In this document: positions 34,400 through 43,306 of the stretch, in pieces
Layout: each line of letters starts with the position of its first letter
Position numbering within the stretch: the stretch's first letter is position 1
DNA from: Tricholoma matsutake
Taxonomy: Eukaryota; Basidiomycota; Agaricomycetes; Agaricales; Tricholomataceae
Length of the DNA stretch: 64,000 bases
Direction: 5' to 3'
Assembly: GCA_026075535.2 (NCBI GenBank)
Contig: AP026538.1
Coordinates: 7,130,001-7,194,000, forward strand
The notes under the pieces: model-generated
The model's input: the letters and a program-made list of their open reading frames with translations, nothing else
What the model was told of the DNA's origin: nothing
The model's database searches: none
Position numbers and translations under genes: made by a program

Positions 34400-35069
34400 G
34401 TTGTAGCTTCAGGTTGAATTGTGACAGGTAGATGGCCCATCTAGCCTGTCATCGGTTCAGTTTCTGTGGCTGACAGAAGTATGTCAGGTTCTTGTGATCG
34501 GACAATAACGTCACAGGGAATGGTGTCCCCTGTAGGTAGTGTCTCCATGTTTTTAGCGCTCAGATCACTTCCAATAGTTCTCAGTCGTATATCTCATAAT
34601 TTCTTTCCACTTCATTGAAAGAATGCGAGATGTATCCACATGGGTGCCAGTCTCCATTGGCATCCTGTTGTCTGAGTACTGTGCCTGTCACAAATTTTGA
34701 GGCATCAGATTCTACCACAAATGGTTTCGTTGTGTCTGGCATCAGCAGTACTGGGGTTTCATTGAATTTCCTTTTTAGTGCATCGAATGACTGCTGGCAG
34801 TCGTTCGTCCATTCAAATTTCTGGTTCTTCTTTGTCAAGTTGTTCAGTGGTCTGGCCAGATCCACGAAGTGTCCAATGAATCGTCGATAGAAGTTTCCGA
34901 ATCCTAGGAAGGATCTTACATCCTTCACTGTCCTTGGCGTGGGCCAGTCCTTGATCCCAGCCAGTTTCGTGTTGTCCATTGCAAGTTCATTGGGTCTGAC
35001 GATCATGCCCAAGAACTCGACTTCCTGTACATTGAATTTGCACTTCTCTACTTTCAGGTAGAGATCGCA
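34400..35069 (-). pseudogene. RNase H of the gypsy element
   Basis: [20 protein letters not shown] (end of RT connection), [20 protein letters not shown] (catalytic Asp region), [21 protein letters not shown], then a TGA at 34581-34583 where the family reads YDRELL. Another TGA at 34449-34451 stands in the NRRQARW motif. No frameshift is seen within the domain. Confidence 0.85.
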
Positions 35070-35825
35070 TTATTGTAGTCGTTTGAGGACCCTTTCGGTC
35101 CTTATCCAGTGTTCTTCTTCCATCTTCAAGAAGATCAGGATGTTGTCCATATAGATGACGAGCCATCCTTCATCTAGCATATCTCGGAAGAGATTGTTCA
35201 TCATGGCCTGGAATGTTGCCAGTGAGTTGCACAGCCCAAAGAACATCACCATTGGCTCAAATAGCCCCCGGTTAGTCTTGAATGCTGCCTTCCACTCGTA
35301 TCCTTTCTTTATCCATACGTTATGATACCCCCATCGAATATCAAGTTTCGTGAAAAATCTTGCTCCTTTCAGCTTGTCCAAGAGGTCTCCGATCAGTGGC
35401 AGGGGGTAGTTGTTCCAGATCGTTCCTTCATTCAGATAGCGATAGTCTTGGCAAGGTTGTAGAGTGTCAGAGTCCTTCTTTGACACAAAGAAGAACGGGG
35501 ATGCCATGGGTGATTTCGACAGTCGGATGTATCCTTTCTCCAGGTTTTCATCTAGAAACTCATTGAGTTTCTCTTGTTCTTTCGGCATCAATGGGTAGAC
35601 TTTGCAATCCTTTGGTACAAAACCTTCCTTCAGGTCGATCATGTGATCCCATGGTCTTGATTCTGGGAATTGTTCAGATGCGGCTTTCTTGAATACCTGT
35701 CTGTACTTCTGGTATTCTGGTGGCAGTAAATCATCCAGGGTCTGTTGGCTAGTCTCCTTTCCCTCCTCTTGCTTGTGCGCTAGTCGTTGGGATATGGATG
35801 TCTTTGCTCTGATCCATATGTCCAA
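35070..35825 (-). pseudogene. Reverse transcriptase of the gypsy element
   Basis: KVYPLMPKEQEKLNEFLDE, GYIRLSKSPMASPFFFVSKK, ARFFTKLDIRWGYHNV, MVMFFGLCNSLATFQAMMN and VIYMDNILIF. The catalytic YxDD box is YMDN: the second Asp is Asn (AAC at 35142-35144), which alone should abolish polymerisation. A TAA at 35070-35072 (LQ*CDLY) ends the piece. The family normally acts with RNase H in virus-like particles. Confidence 0.88.
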
Positions 35826-36776
35826 GTTGAGTAGGTACTGTGGGGAGCCCTTGCCTCTCGTGAGCCTGCTGATCGTGTTCGTTTTTCGGATGTATCTGTG
35901 TGTTGGTTCTCGATGTTCCTCTGTCAGGGGCAGTTCTATGGCTGGTCCAAATAGGCTGATGACTGGTTCACCTCATATGTATGCAATCAGTATTGAGTCA
36001 TCCTCAATTACATCTCGTTTGGGGGTCGGTTCCATCACTCGTATTTCCATGCTGGTATCTGTCAGTAGTTCTTCATCAGGTACCTCTTCAACCTTTACCT
36101 GAGGGGGGGTCTCCCTCGGCATAGGTATTTCAGTGTTGATGGTACTGCGATCTGGAGTCCTATAATCGTGGGTCGGGGTAGTCTGTTGTCGAGGGTAGTT
36201 TATCCTGTTTCATAGTGTTGTTTTCACGTTCCTTTTGCCAGTGCTTCCCTCCCCTGTGGAGGTTAGCAATTCCTTCATCCTTTGTACAATTCGTTGTGCC
36301 CTGTCGCATTCCTTGTTTTTGCCCTTTTCCAGTTGTTTCTTCTTCTGGTTTTCTCGGGTCTTGGCAACAGCACGTCGTGCTGCTTCAAGGCCTCTGGCTT
36401 GTTTAGGGGTGTTGCTGCTCCTGGTCTTTGCAACAGCTATCTGGAAGGAATTTAGTTCTTTTGCTTTCTTTTCTGAAAGCCTTTCTCTTGTTTTTGCCAC
36501 AGCCAATTGGGCTCAGGCAAGGCTCCTTTCTTTTTCTTTGGTGAGCCTTTCTCTCATCTTTGCCACGGCTAGTCATACTCGGGCAAGGTTTCTCTCCTTC
36601 TCTTCGGAGAGTCTTTTTCTTGTTTTGGCCATGATGTGTTGAATTCGTGCCAGTTTGTTGTTGGGTGCCTCTCTTTCAGTGTTGACCCTGGGGAGCTTTA
36701 GGGTATTCGGGAGGGATCGTTCGGCTCTTCTCGTCTTCTCCAAGATCCATTGGATTTGAGCTCATCGTTCTTCGTC
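35826..36776 (-). pseudogene. Linker between protease and RT with AVAKTR repeats
   Basis: In the pol frame, about five imperfect repeats of a Lys/Arg/Glu-rich unit (AVAKTRERLSEKKAKEL and similar; RRAVAKTRENQKKKQLEKGK) lie at about 36300-36650, strongly predicted coiled-coil-like by composition. TGA at 36513-36515 (SLA*AQL). The segment nearer the RT is acidic and Pro-rich. No enzymatic motif is seen. Confidence 0.6.
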
Positions 36777-37213
36777 TCAGAACTCAAAGGTTCCCTTCTT
36801 CCAATCAATGATTGGGTTTATCTCCCGCAGCCATGGCAGGCCCAGGATTACCAATTCTTTGCCTAGTCCGGCAACTAGGTATTCTATTGGGTAGCTCCTT
36901 CCATTGATGTGGAGTTTTCCCTTCACGCATCTGGTGATTGTTCCCTGCTTGTTCAGGGTCCCGTCTACATTCATGGCCCGGATGGTGCAGCCTAAGGGAT
37001 ATGTTCTGATCCCTTCTCGTTCGACAAAGTTTGAGTCAATAAAGACTCCTCCTGCTCCAGAGTCGAGGAGCGCATTCGTTGCGATGTCTTTCCTGTTGTC
37101 TGACTCAGCTACCTGAATAGACAGGCACATAGATTGTCTATTCATGGTAGCTAAGAGTACAGACCCTAGGGAGACTACAGCAGTGACTGGCATCGTATCA
37201 GGCCACTGTTCTA
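36777..37213 (-). pseudogene. Aspartic protease at the start of gypsy pol
   Basis: ATNALLDSGAGGVFIDSNFV carries the DSGA active-site motif, followed by VILGLPWLREINPIIDW, the usual second half. It is in the -1 frame relative to gag; the frame is open upstream across the gag stop (GGG TTT TTA GAA CAG TGG), so it is expected as a Gag-Pol fusion. A TGA at 36777-36779 (TFEF*DEER) interrupts pol. Confidence 0.85.
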
Positions 37214-37220
37214 AAAACCC
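37209..37220 (-). promoter_or_regulatory. -1 ribosomal frameshift site at the gag stop
   Basis: Minus strand from 37220: GGGTTTTTAGAA. In the gag frame this is G GGT TTT TAG, an X XXY YYZ slippery heptamer immediately before the gag stop. The -1 frame continues TTA GAA CAG TGG into protease without a stop. Inverted arms CAGTG and CACTG follow five bases later and could form a stimulatory stem. Confidence 0.65.
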
Positions 37221-38397
37221 AATTCCTCCAATAGGTTAAGGGCTCGTTCCTTTTCTTCTTCGTCTAGTTCATCCAGCATCATGCGGATCTTCTGGTAGGT
37301 GTCCACCCCAGTCTTTTTCTGGGTGAAGTGGTTTTGGTAGGGAGGAGGCGCTGACCCTGTCTGAGTGGGGTTCTTTCCATCCCTGTGGTCAGATGATCGG
37401 TGTCCCGGTTGGTGGCAGATGAAACACAATCCCTTTTGGAGGTGTTCCACGCGTTCTTGGTTTGTCAGTCAGTTGATGTTGAGAGAGGGCTGTCCTTTCT
37501 TTGTCATTTCTTTTGTCATCTGGTTTTGCCTGGTCTTCCCCAGGATTGCCATGGCCCGTTTCCATTGGCCTTCATACTTCAAAGCTGCCTTTATCCAGCC
37601 TTCGAGTGTGTTGGGCACTGTCTCCATTGTGTGTACCCTTTTCAATAATTTGGGATGCAGTCCATCCATGAAGTACTCGATCATGGCTGCATCTTCTGTG
37701 ATTCCCATCCTGTCCTTCAGGATGTGGAAGTTCACCACATATTCTTTGAGGTTCCCTGAACCCTGTTTGAGATTTTTGATCTCAGTTTTTGCCATTCTGG
37801 CATCGTCGATCAGTGAGAAGGCCTCTAGGACCTTCTGTCAGAAGTCTGCATATTCACCTAGTCCCTTGGACTGGTGCTGGTTGACAAATGCCTGTGCCCA
37901 GGCAGCTGCTGTCCCTCCATTCATGAAGGACAGCATGAAGATAATCTTCTTGTCATTCGTGTCATAGACCTGGTCATTGATTTGCGGGTACAGGTCTATT
38001 TCCTGCAGGAACTTGGCGGTCTTGGTCCGCTCTCCTGAGAAGTCTGTTGGTGATCGGATTCGAATGTCCTTCACAGACATCATTGGTGTGGTTGCGGGTT
38101 CGGACATCTCATTATAGAGGTCGTCGGTTTTGTCTGTTAAAAAGCGGGTGGATGTTTCGGGTGGGGGTGTGTGCAGTTGTTCAAAGTCTTCATCGGTGAG
38201 GAAATCTCATTGTCTGTCAGTTGATCCATAGAACCAACGCTGTGCTGGGGTCAAGTAATGGACTAGTCTTCCGTTGTATCGGTACCAAGATGAACCTGGC
38301 TGTGGTTCTGCTTCTCTTGGTGGTTGGTCTGGGGTTTGTCTAGACCCAGGTTGCTGTGGTGTGTATCGAGATGTATTGCCTACACCTAGGTAGGTGG
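37211..38397 (-). pseudogene. gag of the gypsy element
   Basis: Readable in one frame from about 38397 to GLGF* at 37211. The N-terminal part is Pro/Gln-rich (TPQQPGSRQTPDQPP) followed by SSWYRYNGRLVHYLTPAQRW. The ATG at 38107 (MSEPATTPMMSVKDIRIRSP) is the first visible one, though coding-like text extends upstream without an ATG, so the true start may be lost. Then come the capsid-like LEAFSLIDDARMAKTEIKNL..GSGNLKEYVVNFHIL and YFMDGLHPKLLKRVHTM, and a zinc knuckle CFICHQPGHRSSDH with His where Cys is usual. TGA at 37838-37840 (ADF*QKV) and one near 38205 are former CGA. Confidence 0.8.
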
Positions 38398-38406
38398 GCT
38401 AGCAGA

Positions 38407-38418
38407 TAGTTTAGATCT
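38407..38418 (-). other. Primer-binding site, probably self-priming
   Basis: TAGTTTAGATCT (plus strand) two bases inside the 5' LTR border is the exact reverse complement of AGATCTAAACTA at 38646-38657 within the same LTR. No match to a common tRNA 3' end (e.g. initiator Met, TGG..) is evident. The LTR copy lies 33 bp downstream of a TATAAGT box, i.e. at the expected RNA 5' end. Confidence 0.6.
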
Positions 38419-38420
38419 TA

Positions 38421-39104
38421 TGTTAAAGGTGAAGCCTCAACCACTTGATCTAGTCAATGTCATTTGATGAGGTGCTTCCTTGACAAGTCGTTCAGCACTA
38501 GTCTTACTTGGAGCATCCGATGTAAGAGAGATAGTGCACTCTAGCAGGCCTTCTGCATAGAGTCATTCAGGTTCATGCACTAAGGGGCTTCCTTAGTGGT
38601 TTCGAGTAAGTTCGTGAGTTCACAAGTTAAGGCTGTAGATTGCCTAGATCTAAACTAAGGACATCCCTACTATGAGTTGCAGTACTTATACTATGAGGGA
38701 GGTCCTTATCGTCCAATTGGAAAGATAGATGCATATCAAGTAAGAATAGAAACAATAGGCCTCATGCCTTGCATGAGGCGTCTGATGTCATGGAGTGCTG
38801 CGGTGCAGCATGTCAGGAAACAATAAGAGATAAGCCTTGAGGTGTCCGATGTCATGGACCTCATGTCAGGGGGCTGTCATATCACAGCATGTGTGGGAGT
38901 GGGTTCGGGTGCATGGAGTCACCATGCGTCAAGGGTGCCTTCCACGGGAAGGGGATCAAATGCATGCAGTCGGCATGTGTTGTGTGTGTGTCTGGTGTCA
39001 ATGACATGCCCTAGGCATGAATCATGGAGTGCCTCCTGTCTGGAGGGGATCGTCGGGTCGGTCAGGTTGGTCAGGTTCCATGAGTTACAAGGAAAATTGT
39101 AACA
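38421..39104 (-). repeat. 5' LTR of the gypsy element
   Basis: 684 bp, TGTTAAAGGTGAAGCCTC to AAGGAAAATTGTAACA on the plus strand. From the self-priming match, U3 would be about 38658-39104 and R/U5 about 38421-38657 (inference). The second CCTCATGC hairpin arm present in the other LTR is deleted here (AAGCCTTGAGGTGTCC). Confidence 0.92.
38684..38690 (-). promoter_or_regulatory. TATA box in the 5' LTR
   Basis: TATAAGT on the minus strand; 33 bp downstream lies TAGTTTAGATCT, the proposed RNA 5' end. The same arrangement is kept in the other LTR. Confidence 0.5.
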
Positions 39105-39109
39105 GATGC

Positions 39110-41371
39110 ACACCTCGGCTATGTGGGTGATGAGACTTGCTACCTCAGGGTTGCTACACCAGTGTTTTAGGTGCGACCATGTGGCATGATCGGGACCTGG
39201 AGTGGAACAGGAGGAGCACGCCATGAGTGCTTCTCTCATTTCCATGATGGAGAATGGGATCCAGGCCCTTTCAGGTAGTGTTTAAAGGTTCAGTCTGTAG
39301 GACTGAAAAAAAGACCGAAACTGAACTGAACTGGACCGATTAGGACCGGACCAGTGGTCTATTTATGGACCGGTCTTTTTCAGTCCAGTTGCTGGTCTTT
39401 TGTTTTGAAAAATATGGTAGGACCAATGAAAAACCAGTTAAAACCGGTTGCGACCGGTTTTTTGTTTCAACGTATGCTGGACCTTACTCCCACACATATT
39501 TACTTCATTTTCGGTCCCTGGATCATCAAAAACGGTCAAGAATCGGTTGAGATATGACCAAAAACATTTCTGTATGAGTATTTTGTTGTATCAGAACAAC
39601 TTTGATTGCATTGCTTATTACCTGAGCTATAATTTTTTTTGTACAGCTATATGACATCATAAAAGTAACAACAACACACCTAATTATCTGTACCATGGGA
39701 CTTTATTCATATAACAGCCCAAATGAGTGCAACTACAAAGTACAAATTACAAACTACAAACCACAACTTGAATGCATGTCCTTTCAGTTTTGGCCATATC
39801 TCAGTCAAATCTTGACAGAATTGCTTAAATGTTGGATCGGTCTATGGAGCATTACAATCTCTATCCATGAATATAATATATATGAGGTAATAGTTATATT
39901 TGTTGAGATACATATGGGTTATTTGGCACGATAAATTTTATGACAAAAGACCGGTCCTAAAAGGTCCAGTTGTGGTCCTCCAATATCTGGGTCGGTCCTA
40001 GACCGGTTGTGGTTGCCGGTTGCCCCATTTGGAAGTCAAAAACCGGACTGGACTGGACCTTTAAACACTACTTTCAGGCACAGGGTCCAGATCGTTTAAG
40101 ATGTCCAGATCGACTACTCGATCTGAAGCAGTGTGATATGATCCATCAAGGGCAGACCATAGAGAATCCAGATCGTTGCAAGGGTTTCCCTGATAAGAGA
40201 TTGCCTCGTAAGATGGGAGGTTGCATTGATGAGTCCAGGACACTAAGTCCCAGGGTCGTCTGTTGGTGGTAGCCACTTCGTGGATACAGTCTTCAAAGAA
40301 GTCACACTTTGCGTGTCGCATGACTTTACGATAATGCTTCCAGTCCTCTCCATCATGGGAGGCTCTGTACACGTCGAGTGCGCCTCTGCATTCGTCTGTC
40401 CACCATCCTTTGGACGACTTGCCTAGGCGTGATTCCTTGGAGTGGGTATCCCACTCTTTGGTTAAAATAGCCGATATCGCCGAGACGACCTCGTCTATTT
40501 CTGCCAATGTATTCCCTTGCCACTTAAGCCATGGGTTTAAAGCAGAGGAGACAGCGTCCAGGTATGATGCCTCTTCCTCCGAGCCTTTTTTGATCGACCA
40601 CTTGGTAACTGGGACCAAAGATCCTGGGCCAGGTAGCATCAGTGTCAGGGGGGCATTGTCAGATGTGCCCCTGGCTCTGGGAATTATCTCACAGTACAAC
40701 ATAAATCTGAGATCTGTGGGAATGAACATCAGGTCAATCACTGTGGGGTGAAAGCCCTGTTGTAGGGGAAAATGAGTGGGTCCCTCCTCAACTGGGAGGG
40801 CCCTCATCAGGCCTAAAGCCATTGCCATTTCCACCAAGTGGTCAGCATGAATCAAGTGTTCAGGCCCCTGGGGATCCCATGAGGCGTGTCTCACGTTAAA
40901 ATCGCCGCACATGAAGTGTAGGCAAGGAATTAGCATGACATTCTCATACAGGAACATAATAGCTGAGTGTTGACTGTTGGAGTAGACGTTTGCATATAGC
41001 ATGACATCTTCTCCTATTCCCAGTGAGAACAATAGGATGTCATGGTTGTCAATCAGGTCTTGATGGAGGCCCAGTCTTAAATTAGCGATGCTGTTTGCAA
41101 AGTATACAGTGACGCGTGGATGGGTGTCAATCCCTGATGGACGTACTAACAGGCCCCAATTTGGGCTCATTGGTGTGCCAATAACTTCTTCCCCTTCCCT
41201 GTTGTGGGGAGAGGGGGCATGTCTTATGAGTCTCCAGGGAGGCTCTTGGATGAAAAGCAGATTGTAATCATCTATAAAATCTGCCAGTAGCGAGTCCATG
41301 TACCCCCAGTTATGGTTTACATTTTGACTAAATACTCGCAAGCGAGGGACAGATCTAAGTCTGTCTCTCAT
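39110..41371 (-). pseudogene. LINE M ORF2: endonuclease and RT start (split by the MITE)
   Basis: The ATG at 41371 follows TAA. One long open frame runs to about 40071 with FSQNVNHNWG, FIQEPPW, FMCGDFNVRHASWD, SDNAPLTL (Asn for the usual catalytic His of SDH) and SSKGWWTDECRGALDVYR. After the MITE (39276-40070) it continues RAWIPFSIMEMREALMACSS..PGPDHATWSHLKHWCS to the gypsy TSD. Because it is open for 430 codons this is one of the better endonuclease copies, apart from the SDN change. Confidence 0.8.
39276..40070. mobile_element. hAT-like MITE, 795 bp
   Basis: Terminal inverted repeats TAGTGTTTAAAGGTYCAGTC / GACTGGACCTTTAAACACTA and the perfect 8-bp TSD CTTTCAGG at 39268-39275 and 40071-40078. 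Eight-base TSDs with TAG..CTA ends fit the hAT superfamily. Subterminal copies of GGACCGGTC/GACCGGTCC-type motifs occur at both ends, possible transposase binding sites. No transposase is encoded; the AT-rich centre has only short chance ORFs. Confidence 0.88.
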
Positions 41372-43306
41372 TTATGTTCGACCACCGCATCCTGCGGGAG
41401 GGTAAGAAGGAGGGGAGCAAGACAAACATTTCAGACTCACCTCGTGGTAGTGCGCTAGGATCCATTCATGATCGAAGCAGTGACACCAGAAGTTGCATTG
41501 ACAATTGTCGGATGCATGGTTCTTCCAGCAGTTTAGACACCTGGCTGGGTGAGGACATGCTGCCCCCTCTGGGGTGGCTGGTACTGGAGGGTTCGCCTTA
41601 GCATTTCCCTTGCAACATCCCACTAGAGCACGATGGTGCTCCTTACGGTGGCGTCCTGCACAAATTGGGCATTTCGATTGCAGAGCTCTGCATGCTGGGG
41701 TGGGATGACCCCATTTCCAGCAGTGTTGGCATAGTGGCAGACCAGGGTTTGCCCTGGCAGCCCTAACATAAGCGACATAGCGTCCAAATTGGACGCCACA
41801 CCCGATAAGAGCTTTTGCTCGTGCACCACTGACTGAGTCAGTGATGTTCAAGTAGACGGTGCACGTATCCGACATCTTCGAATCTCATACAACCCATGGG
41901 GGGACCTGTAGCACTGTGAGGTCAGATATCCCTGACTTCCCCAGGTGAGCTATAATGACTTCTGGCATAATGGCTTTGTCATTAGCGATATATGGCACAT
42001 CGACCAGTTTCAGGTACGACGTGGAAGTGGGTAATGCTGCATTGACTTGCAACGCGAAAGGGAACACCTTGTGGGCAGCCTCCTTAAAACATCGAAGGTC
42101 CTCCTCTGAGGCCACAACATCAGTTGAGACCAAAATATTTCCAGCATGTAAGAAAGTGGACTGGGCCACTAATTTAGAGTGGTGCAGACTGGGAGTGGTT
42201 CTAACCTGGTCAAGGAAGTCAGCAGGGTTCACTCCCTCCTCTAGGGGGGGGGCAAACATGTACTAGGACCTGTCGTCTCGATGGTCCATGGACAGTGGGC
42301 GAAGGTTTTACGACCTTTGGCCTGGATGGACCAACGTGCTGCTGAATATCAGCCAGTTTGTTGGTAGGAAGTTCAGGGAATGCCTTGGCTAAATGCACAA
42401 GGCTGTCCATGGATGTGTTAGGTGCTTGTCCCCCAGGGAAACGAGCAACCTGAGCAAAGGTCCCCCTGCCCAAAGGCTTGGTTGACCAGTTCACAGGGGG
42501 AGGAGGTCCTCTACCCCATGACGAAGAAGTGCCTCCAGCTGGGGGCTTAGGAAGAGGTCGAGCCCCCTTAGGGCCTCGTGTCCTCGCAGATTTGAGAGGG
42601 GGGGGCATTGCCCATCCCATCCCTCAAGGTAGTCCATCCTTGGGACATCGTGAGGGTCATTGGTGACTGTGCCCAACCTAGGTCATCCACTTCCACCAGC
42701 TGCCTTGTTGATTGCTCGTCAGAGGGTGGTATTCCCCGAGTTGCAGTCGATGCCCATCACGGCTGCTGCTGTGAGCACTGCACTAAGCTGTTCGGCGATG
42801 ATCTGCCATTCTTCAGCAGTCAGTCGTTTGGATCCTGTCCTCCCTAGGATGGTTCTGAATCCAGTAGCGTATTCCCCCAAATTGTTTGCAAAGGTGACTG
42901 GACCAGCCCAATCGTCGTCCGCATCGCTTGCCATCTCTGTGTCCTGTATCACAGGATTGGGGTTGGATGTCAATGCGTCATCAGCCCACTGTGAAGCAGG
43001 TGTGGAAGGGGTGGTAGGAGGTGCAGGGGACAAAGTAGCCCACCTGGGAGATAGTGCTGGCATGCTGAAGTGCTGTGCTCATGGAGTAATGATTCGTGCC
43101 CCATAGGGGGAGGGGGTTGGAGAGCCTCTTTGGGTCTGATGTGGGCCCACTGAGGGAGTAATCTGTGTGTTTCTGCAACTCCCAGAGAGTTGCAGAGAGT
43201 CAATTGGATCGTCGCCAGGAGTTCTAGGCATACCCGATCTGGAAAGTCTCCCCTCATCCATTGCTTCACCCAATCTCCCCCCTCTTCTGGATTGTGAATC
43301 TGACAT
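41372..43306 (-). pseudogene. LINE M ORF1 (gag-like)
   Basis: Starts MSDSQSRRGGRLGEAMDEGR (43306), Pro/Ser-rich, then KSARTRGPKGARPLPKPPAG, the central HHSKLVAQSTFLHAGNILVS..KVFPFALQVNAAL block, and zinc knuckles CQHCWKWGHPTPAC and CLNCWKNHA, ending at TAA 41372-41374 next to the ORF2 ATG. Frameshifts near 43070, 42720 and 42240 and a TGA or TGA-like stop near 41880 break it. Confidence 0.78.

Larger units (their letters stand above)
31062..39104 (-). mobile_element. Complete chromodomain Ty3/gypsy retrotransposon (8.0 kb)
   Basis: Two LTRs (31062-31756 and 38421-39104) start TGTTAA and end TGTAACA, flanked by the 5-bp TSD GATGC at 31057-31061 and 39105-39109. The minus-strand order is LTR, primer-binding region, gag, protease, linker, RT, RNase H, integrase, chromodomain, C-terminal extension, minisatellite, polypurine tract, LTR. 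This is the Ty3/gypsy chromovirus order. It is inserted in LINE M. Many in-frame TGA codons make it inactive. Confidence 0.95.

Noticed and set aside
42219..43106. Plus-strand ORFs opposite LINE ORF1 (148 aa and similar)
   Set aside because: Antisense shadows of the gag frame; the same shadows appear in every LINE copy (e.g. 3100-3549, 55059-55460).
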